Positions 7,131 through 16,093 are shown, counted from the first letter of the stretch. The stretch: DNA of 40,419 nucleotides from Planctomycetaceae bacterium (GCA_004556055.1 SFIW01000019.1:1-40419); one strand, 5' to 3'. Notes: generated by a model not told the origin, from the sequence alone. A program made the numbers and translations.

Positions 7131-7158
7131 ACGCCAACTCTTGAGTTGGCGTTTTTTT
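7131..7158 (+). terminator. Terminator of small protein 2
   Basis: ACGCCAACTC, a two-base TT loop and GAGTTGGCGT form a perfect 10-bp arm pair followed by seven T. Confidence 0.95.
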
Positions 7159-7184
7159 ATACCCTTTAATTTGTCTTTCTTACA

Positions 7185-8177
7185 ATGACTACTTTCAAGT
7201 CGATTTTATCGCGTTTTTTACTCTTCTGGCTTTGTCTCGCATGTCTTGTCGCATTCTTCTGGGCTCCGACTTTCGGAGACGACGCCTTCAATCCCTTCTT
7301 GTTAAACGCCAATCAGATGGCGACGCTCATCGCCGTCACCATGCTTGCCGTAGGTTCTCTCTTGCCCTATGAGGAAGTCAGATCCGTCGCGAAGCAGTGG
7401 CACAAGATACTCGGCGGAACATGCGTTCAGTACATTGCCATGCCGACCCTCGCGTTTTGCGTCGCGAAATTCTTTCACCTGGAGGGGCCCTATTTCATCG
7501 GTATCATGATGGCGGGATGCGTCCCTGGCGCGATGGCCTCGAACGTCCTAACGCTCACCGCGCGCGGAAACGTCAGCTATTCCGTCGGTCTCACTACTTC
7601 CGCGACTCTCCTCTCGCCTCTCGTGGTTCCCGCGACCCTTTGCTTCTTCTTCAAAGGCTCTTCCTTTGAGATCGACTTCGCCTCGATTATGCTCAATCTT
7701 CTCCTGACGGTCGTCGCCCCGGTCGCGGTCGGCTTTACCCTCGCGCGACTCTTCGTATGGTGGCAGAAGGGCGCCGAAAGATTCGCAGAGATCATCGCCA
7801 ATCTCGTCATCATCTGGATCATTGCCGCTGTCGTCGCGCGAAACGCCGACAACGTCGCCAAGATGACCGCCGTCATGATACTCGCCGTCGTCATACTCAA
7901 CTTCCTAGGCTTCCTCGCGGGATACGTCGGCGGAACTGCTTTGCGAATTACCCCCGCGATGCGCCGCGCGCTCACGATCGAAGTCGGGATGCAGAACGCC
8001 GGCCTCGGCACCGCTTTGGCGACTCGATATTTCGCGGATCAGCCTGAAGCGGCGCTCATATGCGCGTCGTACACCTTCGAATGTATGGCCGCGGGCGTCG
8101 TCCTCGCGCAGATCTTTAGAATGTGCGTCGAGAAGACAGACGCGAAAACTCAAAAAGTCGAAGACGCCCAGTCGTGA
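7185..8177 (+). CDS. BASS-family (bile acid:Na+ symporter) transporter
   Basis: A 330-residue inner-membrane protein with about nine to ten hydrophobic segments, of the bile acid:sodium symporter family, whose bacterial members take up organic acids such as pantoate, pyruvate or bile acids with sodium. Visible family features are the first core motif GCVPGAMASNVLTLTARGNVSYS (around residue 112-134) and the second, EVGMQNAGLGTALA (around 265-278). These are the two crossed-helix sites that bind sodium and substrate. The first resembles the PanS-like subgroup. Substrate cannot be told from sequence. No clear Shine-Dalgarno precedes the ATG. It is convergent with hemB and shares a bidirectional terminator. 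Confidence 0.9.
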   Translation: MTTFKSILSRFLLFWLCLACLVAFFWAPTFGDDAFNPFLLNANQMATLIAVTMLAVGSLLPYEEVRSVAKQWHKILGGTCVQYIAMPTLAFCVAKFFHLEGPYFIGIMMAGCVPGAMASNVLTLTARGNVSYSVGLTTSATLLSPLVVPATLCFFFKGSSFEIDFASIMLNLLLTVVAPVAVGFTLARLFVWWQKGAERFAEIIANLVIIWIIAAVVARNADNVAKMTAVMILAVVILNFLGFLAGYVGGTALRITPAMRRALTIEVGMQNAGLGTALATRYFADQPEAALICASYTFECMAAGVVLAQIFRMCVEKTDAKTQKVEDAQS

Positions 8178-8229
8178 TCTCGTCTACCTGCAAAGCGACG
8201 AGACAATTAATAAAGAACAAGAAAAAGGA

Positions 8230-8268
8230 AAAGGACGCGATCCGCAGAAGAGCGCGTCCTTCTTTTTT
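8230..8268. terminator. Bidirectional terminator between the BASS transporter and hemB
   Basis: Arms AAAGGACGCG and CGCGTCCTT with a 12-base loop are flanked by a T-rich run on the plus side and an A-rich run on the other, so the hairpin can serve both convergent genes. Confidence 0.8.
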
Positions 8269-8290
8269 CGCGATTACCGCGTGAGAAGCG

Positions 8291-9319
8291 TCACGCAAGC
8301 CATTGCGCGACGTCCTTCGCCCAGTACGTGATGATGATCGTCGCACCCGCGCGTTGAATCGAGGTGAGCGTCTCAAGAACGACACGCTTCTCGTCGATCC
8401 AGCCGTTCATCGCCGCCGCCTTTGTCATGCTGTATTCCCCTGAGACGTTGTACGCCGCGAGGGGCAGACCTTGGAACTGATCCTTTGCCATGCGAATAAT
8501 ATCGAGGTAGGGGAGCGCGGGCTTAACCATAATGATATCGGCTCCCTCGGCGACGTCTTGCGCGATCTCGCGCATCGCCTGACCAGGCGCGGAGTCGGGA
8601 GCCATCTGATACGACCGACGATCCCCGAACTGCGGCGCGCTTTCCGCCGCTTCGCGGAACGGCCCGTAATACGCGCTCGCATATTTTGCGGAATAGCTCA
8701 TGATCGGAAGGCGTTCGAACCCGTTTTCGTCAAAACCGCGACGGATCGCCGCGATCATTCCGTCCATCATTCCGCTCGGAGCGACCATATCGACTCCCGC
8801 GCGCGCCTGAACGAGCGTTTGCTTCACGAGATTCGCGAGAGTCGCGTCGTTGTCGACGTCCCAGTCGCTTTCTCCCGGGCCGCACTTCTTCAGAACCCCG
8901 CAGTGCCCATGATCGGTGTATTCGCAGAAGCAGACGTCGGAGATTACGAGGAAGTCCTTGCCTACGACGTCTTTAACCGCACGGATCGCCTCCGCGATAA
9001 TTCCGTGCTCGCACATTGCGTCGCTACCGACCGCGTCTTTCGTCTCAGGGACTCCGAAGAGCATGATCCCGCCGATTCCGAGCTTTTCGATCTCCTTGAC
9101 CTCTTTGACGAGTTCGTCGATCGACAGTTGGTACTGACCGGGCATCGCGGAGATCGGAATCTTGACCCCTTGACCGGGTCGAACGAAGAGGGGAATGATG
9201 AAGCGATCGGGTGAGAGGATCGTGTCGCGCGTAAGACGTCTCACTCCCGAGTGATATCGAAGCCGACGAAGGCGCGCGACGGGAAATCCCGCGCTCTGGG
9301 CGTCAAAATAGGACGTCAT
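8291..9319 (-). CDS. hemB: Delta-aminolevulinic acid dehydratase (porphobilinogen synthase)
   Basis: Condenses two 5-aminolevulinate molecules to porphobilinogen in heme/tetrapyrrole synthesis, in the cytoplasm. The product is 342 residues from the ATG at 9319, chosen because AAAGGAAG lies just upstream; an in-frame extension to 9364 has no such site. The active-site Schiff-base lysines are Lys212 (YSAKYAS) and Lys266 (MVKPALPY). The Cys-rich metal loop DVCFCEYTDHGHCG (Cys130, Cys132, Cys140) marks the zinc-dependent type. Family length is about 325-340. It lies downstream of prs on the same strand, but the prs terminator separates the two. Confidence 0.98.
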   Translation of the reverse strand: MTSYFDAQSAGFPVARLRRLRYHSGVRRLTRDTILSPDRFIIPLFVRPGQGVKIPISAMPGQYQLSIDELVKEVKEIEKLGIGGIMLFGVPETKDAVGSDAMCEHGIIAEAIRAVKDVVGKDFLVISDVCFCEYTDHGHCGVLKKCGPGESDWDVDNDATLANLVKQTLVQARAGVDMVAPSGMMDGMIAAIRRGFDENGFERLPIMSYSAKYASAYYGPFREAAESAPQFGDRRSYQMAPDSAPGQAMREIAQDVAEGADIIMVKPALPYLDIIRMAKDQFQGLPLAAYNVSGEYSMTKAAAMNGWIDEKRVVLETLTSIQRAGATIIITYWAKDVAQWLA

Positions 9320-9361
9320 AATGCTTCCTTTCTGAACTATTTGCCAGCTGTTGGATTTCGA

Positions 9362-9396
9362 CAAAAAAGGCGCGACTTTAGAAAACTCGCGCCTCG
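9362..9396 (-). terminator. prs terminator
   Basis: On the minus strand AGGCGCGA and TCGCGCCT form an 8-bp stem with an 11-nt loop, followed by six T. It separates prs from hemB. Confidence 0.85.
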
Positions 9397-9417
9397 TTCG
9401 TTTAATTTACGTGATTA

Positions 9418-10395
9418 TTAGAAATATTGACCGGTCGTAAAGCGCAGAGACTTGTACATCTGGCTGATCGACTCGTGGTTGTGAATGCGTTTGATCGTCT
9501 CGCCAAGGATCGAGGCGCATGAAAGCCTCTTGATCTTCTTGAGCTTTTGGTGTTCGGGTAGAAGCGGGATCGTGTCGGAGAGAACGACTTCGTCGATCGG
9601 CGCGGCTTCGAGACGTTCGATCGCGGGACCGCAGAGAACCCCGTGGGAGGCGGCGACGTAGACTTTCTTGGCTCCCATTTCTTTGACGACTTTCGCCGCG
9701 CCGCAGATCGAACCCCCGGTGCTAATCATGTCGTCGAAGAGGAACGCGACGCGACCTTCGATCGGACCGCCGATGATGTGCGCTTGCTCGACTTCTGAAC
9801 CGCTGTGACGACGCTTGTCGATAATCGCAAGGCTGCCGCCGACTGCGGAAACGTGTTTCGTCGCCCGCTTGATACTTCCCGCGTCAGGACTGACCACTAC
9901 GACTTCCTCGGGGGAATAGCCAAGGGTGTTGATGTATTCGTCAATGACGGGGGAAGCCGACAAATGATCGAGGGGGATGTCGAAGAATCCTTGAATTTGA
10001 GCGGAATGGAGATCAAGGGCGACGACGCGGTTAGCCCCCGCGCATTCGAGAAGGTTGGCGCAAAGTTTCGCAGAAATCGGGACGCGTCCTTCGTCTTTGC
10101 GATCCTGACGCGCGTATCCGAAATAGGGAATGACCGCCGTAATACGGTCTGCGCTTGCGCGGCGGCAACAGTCGATCATTACGAGAAGCTCCATGAGCGT
10201 GTCGTTTACCGGACGGCACGTCGGCTGAATGATAAAGACGTCTTTGCCGCGAACGTCTTCTTCGATTCGACAGAACGATTCGCCGTCGGGAAACTTTTCT
10301 ACGGTCATATTGCCCAAGGGCTCGCCGAGATACTCGCAAATCTTTTCACTTAAAGGGCGATTGGCCGTACCCGAAAAAATTTTCATTGGGGTCAT
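9418..10395 (-). CDS. prs: Ribose-phosphate pyrophosphokinase (PRPP synthetase)
   Basis: Makes PRPP from ribose 5-phosphate and ATP for nucleotide, His and Trp synthesis. The product is 325 residues from the ATG at 10395 (MTPMKIFSG), matching the usual 310-325. A longer reading begins at 10461-10464, but its ATG lies only about 13 bases after a TATAAT box (10475-10480) and lacks a ribosome-binding site, whereas GGAG precedes the chosen start. Family features: RQDRK (96-100), the signature DLHSAQIQGFF (128-138), the catalytic-loop DKRR (193-196) and the PRPP-binding loop DDMISTGGS (221-229). These are class I residues. It follows the RlmM-like gene with a gap of about 170 bp. Confidence 0.97.
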   Translation of the reverse strand: MTPMKIFSGTANRPLSEKICEYLGEPLGNMTVEKFPDGESFCRIEEDVRGKDVFIIQPTCRPVNDTLMELLVMIDCCRRASADRITAVIPYFGYARQDRKDEGRVPISAKLCANLLECAGANRVVALDLHSAQIQGFFDIPLDHLSASPVIDEYINTLGYSPEEVVVVSPDAGSIKRATKHVSAVGGSLAIIDKRRHSGSEVEQAHIIGGPIEGRVAFLFDDMISTGGSICGAAKVVKEMGAKKVYVAASHGVLCGPAIERLEAAPIDEVVLSDTIPLLPEHQKLKKIKRLSCASILGETIKRIHNHESISQMYKSLRFTTGQYF

Positions 10396-10474
10396 GTTAG
10401 AGAGCTCCGCTAATTCTTCTCTTAACCGTGCTACGAAGCGCTTGAAACGCTCCTCATACATCAATATTCTGGCT

Positions 10475-10480
10475 ATTATA
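10475..10480 (-). promoter_or_regulatory. Probable prs -10 box
   Basis: TATAAT on the minus strand, about 80 bp upstream of the chosen prs start. No good -35 is seen at 16-18 bp. It supports the shorter prs start because a longer protein would be nearly leaderless. Confidence 0.35.
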
Positions 10481-10562
10481 CCCTTTTACGCCGTCGCGTC
10501 GAGACGCAAAAGACCCATTACTATTATTATAGGATAAAAAGATAAAAAAGACGTCGCTCGAA

Positions 10563-11768
10563 TCACTTTCGGAACGGTTTTTTTAGCGCCGCGACCATAA
10601 TTTCTTGACGATTATACTGCAATTGCCGCGCTTTCACGTGGTTGAAGCCCCAGGATTTGATACGACTCAAGTATTCCGGGAGTTCGTCCGCAAGTTTCCA
10701 TTCGAAGAATTTTAACGTGAAGAGGAGCCCTCGCGCCGCGACTTCCTCTCTCAGGACGATCTCTTCGAGCGCGTCGAGCGTGTAACTCGGCGCGACGTTC
10801 ATATCGGTGAGGAACCAACGCGATTTCCGGAAGAGTTTCCGCTTGAGTTGGTTGATCTTACCGCGCAGGTGCGTGAAATTCGGATTGGCGAGGACGCGCG
10901 GATCCATCTCCGCAGGATCGACTCCGAGAACGAAAGCCCCGCGCGCGAGGAGCGCTTGAGAGCCGCCGCCGGGGGCCGAGCCGATATCGACGCAGCGCGA
11001 ACCCACGCCGATGGGGAACTGCGCCCATCGCAATCCTTCTTCGAACTTGAGGAATGCGCGCGACGCCGCGTCCGTCGGAAGAGCGAGGGGAAAGAGCCCG
11101 CCGGGATAGCGCGAATGAGGGTCGGAGACGCGATGAAAACCGACGTGCCATTCGTCTTCTTCGACCATAACGACGTCGAGAACGACTTCTCCCAGTTCGC
11201 CGGGCGCGTCAAGTCGTCGCGCGTCGGGGCCAAGCGTCGCGCGAAAAGCTCCCGGAGCCGCCGCCATAAGCTCCGCGTGCAGCGCGTAAGCCGCGGGGGT
11301 CAAACCCGGTTCGAACCCGCGAACGCCGACGTTGAAGCGATCGCGTTCCCAGACGTGAACGCGCGCGAGAGACGGAAATTCGCGACCCGCGCGGCTAGCG
11401 TCGAGCGCGCCGCGAGAATTCGCGCCAAATTCGCTCTCCGCGAGCTCCCAAACGCGTCGAAGACCTTCCGCGCGATCGAAACTGCCCGCGGCGTCCGCAC
11501 ATTCGCGCGCGCTGACTCGACCGAGGGAATGAGCGCAAGAACGCGCGAAAACGAGACGAAGCGTCGGAATATCGATCGCGAGACGCTTTTCCGCCGACTC
11601 CGACGCCGGGGCGCGGAACGTCAAAAAACCAGGCCGCGAATATGAGAAGCGATAATTCGGACGCCGACGCGCCATCTCCTTCTTGAGCGCCGGCTCCGCC
11701 CCGCGTTGGCAGGTCAGATACAAAAATTGAGGGGGAGTCGACGGCGAGGGGGTTGTCGAGGCGGACAC
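10563..11768 (-). CDS. RlmM-like / FtsJ-fold rRNA methyltransferase
   Basis: A 401-residue probable SAM-dependent ribose 2'-O-methyltransferase, comparable to RlmM, which methylates C2498 of 23S rRNA. The N-terminal half (residues 14-200, starting FLYLTCQRGAEPALKKEM) resembles the THUMP-like substrate-recognition part. The C-terminal half is an FtsJ Rossmann domain with the SAM loop VDIGSAPGGGSQALL (about 268-282), an acidic strand end GVDPAEMDP, FLTDMNVAP and the catalytic-lysine segment LLFTLKFFEWK. The start is GTG at 11768, preceded by AAGGA. Sequence match to RlmM proper is moderate, so the exact target nucleotide is uncertain. Confidence 0.75.
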   Translation of the reverse strand: MSASTTPSPSTPPQFLYLTCQRGAEPALKKEMARRRPNYRFSYSRPGFLTFRAPASESAEKRLAIDIPTLRLVFARSCAHSLGRVSARECADAAGSFDRAEGLRRVWELAESEFGANSRGALDASRAGREFPSLARVHVWERDRFNVGVRGFEPGLTPAAYALHAELMAAAPGAFRATLGPDARRLDAPGELGEVVLDVVMVEEDEWHVGFHRVSDPHSRYPGGLFPLALPTDAASRAFLKFEEGLRWAQFPIGVGSRCVDIGSAPGGGSQALLARGAFVLGVDPAEMDPRVLANPNFTHLRGKINQLKRKLFRKSRWFLTDMNVAPSYTLDALEEIVLREEVAARGLLFTLKFFEWKLADELPEYLSRIKSWGFNHVKARQLQYNRQEIMVAALKKPFRK

Positions 11769-11993
11769 GAGACTGTTCCTTACTTTGGAAAGGAGAATTT
11801 CGCGCGCTTGTTTCGCGTTTTTTCCAATGACGCTATATCGTCGACGCGCAAAAGTTGATATAATGAAGGGTCGAGACGCGCAACTCGCGTTTCGACTCTG
11901 GTTTTAATCATATAACAGAATAAATCATGGTCAAGAAGTCGCGCCGCGGCTTCAAGAAATCTCGCGTCAGATTTAACGAAACGAAGGTCGTTT

Positions 11994-13289
11994 ATGAAAT
12001 CGGTAAAAGTTGGGCTCCTGGGGTTAGGTACGATCGGGACGGGGGTTGCGAAAATCCTCACGAGAAAACAGGAGATGATTGAGCGCGCGGTCGGAAAAAA
12101 GATCGAGCTTGTCAAGATTTGCGACAGGAACACGTCGAATGATCGCGGTTTGGGACTTCCCGAAGGAATGTTGACGGACAACGTGGCGGAGATCATGGAC
12201 GATCCGGAGATTTCGATCGTCGTGGAGCTTATCGGCGGCACGACGGTGGCGCGCGATTTCGTCCTTATGGCGCTCGACAAAGGCAAGAACGTCGTGACGG
12301 CGAATAAGGCGCTTATAGCGAAATGCGGGGAAGAGCTCTTCGAGAAGGCGCGCGAGAAGGGCGTCACGATCGGATTCGAAGCGTCCGTCGGCGGCGGTAT
12401 TCCCGTCTTGGCGTCGATTCAGACGTCGTTGCAAGCGAATCGCATCGAGTCGATTCAAGCGATCTGCAACGGCACGTGCAACTTCATCCTTTCAGAGATG
12501 GAGTCGAAGAACGCCCCCTACGCCGACGCGCTCAAGGAGGCGCAACGACTCGGCTTTGCGGAAGCGAACCCGACCCTCGACGTCGACGGTTCCGACTCGA
12601 CGCAGAAGCTTGCGATCCTCGCGCAGCTGGCTTTTGGCGTCAAAGTCGACTGGCAGACGATTCCGCGCGTCGGGGTCGACGTCGTCGACGCGATCGACGT
12701 GACCTTTGCGCGCGAGTTGGGGCGCAAGATCCGACTCCTTGCGATCGCCGAACGCGCGGAAAAAGGACTCGTTCTCAAAGTCGCTCCTACCTTGGTGCCT
12801 GAAAACTCAAACCTCGCGATGGTCACCAACGCCTTCAACGCGATTCGTATCGTCGGCGACTCCGTAGGCCCCGTCTTTTATCAGGGTTGGGGCGCGGGTC
12901 AGGATCCGACCGCGTCCGCGGTTTGCAGCGACGTGATCGACTGCGCGCTTGGCAGGACGAAGATCACCTTCGATTCTCTCCGCTTGTGGAGCGACGAGCG
13001 TGAAGGCGTGCCGATACTCGACGCGAAGGAGATCACGAGCCGCGCGTACATTCGATTCAACGTCGAAGATCGACCCGGCGTCTTGGCGGAAATCTCCGCC
13101 GCGCTTGGAAAACGAGGAGTCTCCATCGCCGCGATGCTCCAGCATCCGAAAGAGAATATGGACGACAAACTCGTGACGATCATCCTCATGACGTACGAAG
13201 CGCCCGCCGCCGCCTTGCAGGAGGCGCTCGACGAACTCGCGACCATTCCTTATATCGGCAAGCCGGTTTGCCTTGCCGTCCGCGATTGA
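11994..13289 (+). CDS. hom: Homoserine dehydrogenase
   Basis: Reduces aspartate 4-semialdehyde to homoserine with NAD(P)H, the branch point to threonine, isoleucine and methionine. The 431-residue product has the standard bacterial architecture: the N-terminal nucleotide-binding motif GLGTIGTGV (10-18); the catalytic region with NVVTANKALIA including Lys105; the substrate domain with GTCNFIL and GFAEANPTLDVDGSD; and a C-terminal ACT domain (about 349-425, starting RAYIRFNVEDRPGVLAEIS) that normally mediates threonine feedback. GAAGG precedes the ATG. A TATAAT at 11859-11864 without a clear -35 is the only promoter hint. The next gene starts 44 bp downstream on the same strand and may be co-transcribed. 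Confidence 0.98.
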   Translation: MKSVKVGLLGLGTIGTGVAKILTRKQEMIERAVGKKIELVKICDRNTSNDRGLGLPEGMLTDNVAEIMDDPEISIVVELIGGTTVARDFVLMALDKGKNVVTANKALIAKCGEELFEKAREKGVTIGFEASVGGGIPVLASIQTSLQANRIESIQAICNGTCNFILSEMESKNAPYADALKEAQRLGFAEANPTLDVDGSDSTQKLAILAQLAFGVKVDWQTIPRVGVDVVDAIDVTFARELGRKIRLLAIAERAEKGLVLKVAPTLVPENSNLAMVTNAFNAIRIVGDSVGPVFYQGWGAGQDPTASAVCSDVIDCALGRTKITFDSLRLWSDEREGVPILDAKEITSRAYIRFNVEDRPGVLAEISAALGKRGVSIAAMLQHPKENMDDKLVTIILMTYEAPAAALQEALDELATIPYIGKPVCLAVRD

Positions 13290-13333
13290 GAACCGCAAAT
13301 ACGACCTTCTCCTATCATAAAGGACGAAACACG

Positions 13334-14572
13334 ATGACATATGCGTTCAGAAAAATCACCTGGGCCCGCGCGTCATGGCGATTGACGGCGTGCGTCCTTC
13401 TCTTTTCGTTCATGTCGCTATGCGCGGATCAAGCGAACGCGCAGCCCCCGAGTCGTCGCGGCGGTTTGGACGCCGCCCCACCCCAAGAAGGACAGTGGGG
13501 CCCTGGCGCTCCCGCTCCTCAAGGCGCGCCTGGCGGAGATCAAAATCCGATGCAACCGCAAGATCAAAAGCAGGACGACAAGGGAAAGAAGCAAGAAGAG
13601 AAGGTCGTTGACCTCGAAAAAGCGCTCAAATCGGGCGGACAGACGACCCCGATCGTTTTGAATCAGAACGATTTCAGAACGAGCGACGGCAAGAAGCTTC
13701 AGGGAACCTACTACAAGGGGAAGGCGGACAAGGATACGCCCGTCGTGATCGTCCTTCCGTCTCTCACCGAGACGCAAGAAAATTACGCCGATCTCTGCAA
13801 GGCGCTCGCGACTGCGGGCTACGCCGTTCTATGCGTCGATCTGCGAGGACGCGGAAAGAGCGAAGGCTCCAATTTCAACATGGGGTTGCGCAACAACAAT
13901 CCCCCGAACGACGCGAAGAAAGAGCAGAAACCTGATCTTTCCGTCGTGTCGAACGACGACGTCTACGCGATGATCGATATCGACCGTCAGCTTTGGTTCA
14001 ACTTCCTCGTCTACCTCCACGACAGGGGAATGTGCAATATGAAGAAGACGATTATCGTAGGGTCGGAGTTCAGCTCGGCGCTGGCGTGCGCGTGGGCGAA
14101 GAACGACTGGTCGGGGCGCGGCGAAGGCTATCAAAACGTCGTCGGTCTCGTTCTCTTCTCTCCAGACGCGGTGGAGGCGAAGAGGTCGCGAAGTAAGAAG
14201 GCCGACGAAGACGTCGACGAAAAGCCGAAGTACGACTGCCTCAAGTCGATGGAAGCGTTGCGCAAACTCGCCAAGGGAAAACTCTTCGGCGCCGTGATCT
14301 TCGTCGGCGGATTCAATAAGGAGAAGCTCGGCTCCGCGACGCTCCTTCAGGAGAAGGTGGGCGGAAAGCAGGAGGCTGAGCTCAAGCCTCACGAGAAGAC
14401 CGTCATGTGTTTCAACTTCAACACGGATCGTCAAGGTTCCGAGTTGACGAAACTCCAGACCTTCAACGTGATTCCGACGGTCGTCCAATTTGTCGACAAG
14501 AGAATGAAGGAACTTCCGACGAAGCGCAATAAGTGGGAAGCAATCTTCGAAGATTATACGGAAGAAGAATGA
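13334..14572 (+). CDS. Exported alpha/beta-hydrolase-fold protein lacking the nucleophile Ser
   Basis: A 412-residue protein with a signal peptide (hydrophobic LTACVLLFSFMSLC, cleavage near ANA-QP at 36-37) and a Pro/Gln/Gly/Lys-rich linker (38-95). The hydrolase-fold domain follows from about residue 105: PVVIVLPSL, then DLRGRGKSEG (169-178). The nucleophile elbow reads GSEFSS (243-248), where active enzymes have G-x-Ser-x-G; Glu245 sits at the Ser position. It is therefore probably a non-catalytic member or works by another mechanism. I took the ATG at 13334 because AAAGGA lies upstream and it opens directly into the signal peptide. It may be read with hom. Role unknown. Confidence 0.75.
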   Translation: MTYAFRKITWARASWRLTACVLLFSFMSLCADQANAQPPSRRGGLDAAPPQEGQWGPGAPAPQGAPGGDQNPMQPQDQKQDDKGKKQEEKVVDLEKALKSGGQTTPIVLNQNDFRTSDGKKLQGTYYKGKADKDTPVVIVLPSLTETQENYADLCKALATAGYAVLCVDLRGRGKSEGSNFNMGLRNNNPPNDAKKEQKPDLSVVSNDDVYAMIDIDRQLWFNFLVYLHDRGMCNMKKTIIVGSEFSSALACAWAKNDWSGRGEGYQNVVGLVLFSPDAVEAKRSRSKKADEDVDEKPKYDCLKSMEALRKLAKGKLFGAVIFVGGFNKEKLGSATLLQEKVGGKQEAELKPHEKTVMCFNFNTDRQGSELTKLQTFNVIPTVVQFVDKRMKELPTKRNKWEAIFEDYTEEE

Positions 14573-14620
14573 AAGAAAGAAAAGGGCGCTGATTTCGGTC
14601 GGCGTTCCTCCAAGAAAAAT

Positions 14621-14651
14621 AAAGGGGCGCGAACGACGTCCCTTTTTTTAT
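14621..14651. terminator. Bidirectional terminator between the hydrolase-fold gene and the YkgJ-like gene
   Basis: AAAGGGGCG and CGTCCCTTT pair over 9 bp with one G-U, seven-base loop, followed by a T-run on plus and ATTTTT on minus. The flanking genes converge on it. Confidence 0.75.
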
Positions 14652-14668
14652 GCGCGAAGCGACAACGA

Positions 14669-15094
14669 TCAAAACTTCTGTTTTCGATTTTCTTCGATCT
14701 CTTCGAAGGAATACAAGCGTCCGTCGAGTGTGTCGCAACCTTTGCAACTGCGCGCCGTTTGACGCCACGCCTGGCGCGACTGGAGGTTTTCATCCCAGAA
14801 AGGCCACGTCCGGCACTGCGTTGGCCGAGAGTTATAGAGCATACACTTGCGCGTGTCGCGATCCAAAAAGACGCAGTCGCCGTTCGAGTGCTCGCGGATG
14901 CTGAGCTTATTGCCGACCGCGCGGACGAATTTTAACTCAAAGTCGACTTTTGAAATTCCGAGATCCCACGCCATTTTTTCGATTTCTTTCGGCGTGACCC
15001 AAACGTAACCGGGAGCTCCGCTACAACATTTGCCGCAGTTGACGCAACCGAAGCGCAAACCGTGCGCATACCAGACTTCTTGTTTCTTATTCAA
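14669..15094 (-). CDS. YkgJ-family cysteine cluster protein
   Basis: A 141-residue small protein of the YkgJ/Fe-S-cluster-like family (putative zinc or iron chelating). The N-terminal CVNCGKCC gives Cys17, Cys20, Cys23 and Cys24, followed by GAPGYVWVTPKEIEKMA. Further cysteines occur in NGDCVFLD, RKCMLYNSRPTQCRTWPFW and SCKGC, the standard pattern of the family. No transmembrane segment. The start is TTG at 15094, with AAGGG seven bases upstream and no in-frame ATG nearby. The biochemical role of the family is poorly known. It is convergent with the hydrolase-fold gene. Confidence 0.9.
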   Translation of the reverse strand: MNKKQEVWYAHGLRFGCVNCGKCCSGAPGYVWVTPKEIEKMAWDLGISKVDFELKFVRAVGNKLSIREHSNGDCVFLDRDTRKCMLYNSRPTQCRTWPFWDENLQSRQAWRQTARSCKGCDTLDGRLYSFEEIEENRKQKF

Positions 15095-15292
15095 TGCATT
15101 GCCCTTATCTAATAATAAAAGTCGTTCAACAGATGAGCGGCTTCAATGAAACTTCGTTAATAGTTTTAATTATAATATGAACGAAAAAAACGCAACAGGC
15201 CTTTGAGAGGCCTTTCTTTGAGAAATTTAGACGATTATGTCTAACATCGCGAGAAATATATTTTTCGTTATACTTATGAATTAAGACGCGGC

Positions 15293-15323
15293 GCCGATAT
15301 GAAAAAAATCCTTTCATACCGGC
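15293..15323 (-). other. 12-bp stem hairpin downstream of the DUF5662 gene
   Basis: On the minus strand GCCGGTATGAAA and TTTCATATCGGC pair completely (one G-U) around a 7-nt loop containing a T-run. It lies 60-90 bp after the stop of the DUF5662 gene. There is no T-tract after the stem, so it may protect the 3' end or act as a poor terminator. Confidence 0.5.
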
Positions 15324-15385
15324 GACTTAGGATCATTTTAGGCGCGTGAAAGTCGACGCGGGGGCGCGGAGCTCCGCGGTCGCGG

Positions 15386-16093
15386 TCATTCGCCGCGCAT
15401 CGCTTGATCGTAGAATTCCCGCGCGCGTCGTAAAGGACGGCACGTGCCTTCGCGTTGTAACTCAGCATAGATGAGGTTGCAGTAACGCTCCGTCTTCGGG
15501 TGCATATTCACAGGGAACCGATGGCTGTTGCGCCACCACTGCATGAGTTTGTCGTAACTGAAGTTCGCCCCGTTATAGGCGCGCGACGCCGCTATCGTGT
15601 CGCACGTCATTTCCACGGCGCATTCGAAGGGCATCGGCACGGGACGAAACGCGTATTGAACGGCGCAGATCGTTCCGTCGGGCTCCACCACGTCTTGCCA
15701 GTATTCGTAATGATGTTGATTCCGACCTTTATGGTGAATCCACCCGCGACTACATCCTTCGACCATACGACATAGCCCCACGGGGGAGGAGTGACCGTTA
15801 AAATATTTGACGGATTCGGAGAACTCGACAGGTGAGAACTTCGACCAATCGTGCATGAATCCGCGAATCGGATGACCGGCGTAGGCGCAGTATAAGAAGA
15901 CGTAGGTTTTGTGTCGCAGGACAAGGAAGAGATGACGCGCGATCTTTTCAAGGAGGGGACGCGACTGAGAGATGGCGTAGAGAGCGACGGTGCGCCTTTT
16001 TTTGCCTTGGAGTCGCGGTTCGCGACGCGCTAGGATCGCCGCGCGCGCCGCTATCTTCATGGCGCGGCGCCGTTTGCCCCTGAGGGATGACAT
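15386..16093 (-). CDS. DUF5662 family protein
   Basis: A 235-residue protein. After a very basic N-terminus (about 35 residues, many Arg and Lys) it carries the DUF5662 hallmark: HDWSKFSPVEF, then VKYFNGHSSPVG, then GWIHHKGRNQHHYEYW. The conserved His and Asp residues (HDWSK, HHKGRNQHH) look like a metal-binding set. The family is common in gut bacteria and has no established reaction that I know. A strong GGAGG eight bases before the ATG fixes the start at 16093. The upstream gene on the same strand (PpiD-like) ends 117 bp away, so co-transcription is possible. The basic leader is unlike that of relatives I recall and may be lineage-specific. Confidence 0.85.
   Translation of the reverse strand: MSSLRGKRRRAMKIAARAAILARREPRLQGKKRRTVALYAISQSRPLLEKIARHLFLVLRHKTYVFLYCAYAGHPIRGFMHDWSKFSPVEFSESVKYFNGHSSPVGLCRMVEGCSRGWIHHKGRNQHHYEYWQDVVEPDGTICAVQYAFRPVPMPFECAVEMTCDTIAASRAYNGANFSYDKLMQWWRNSHRFPVNMHPKTERYCNLIYAELQREGTCRPLRRAREFYDQAMRGE

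Noticed and set aside
15197..15213. AGGCC/GGCCT hairpin followed by TTCTTT as a plus-strand terminator
   Set aside because: Only a 5-bp stem, and no plus-strand gene or convincing promoter lies upstream for it to serve.
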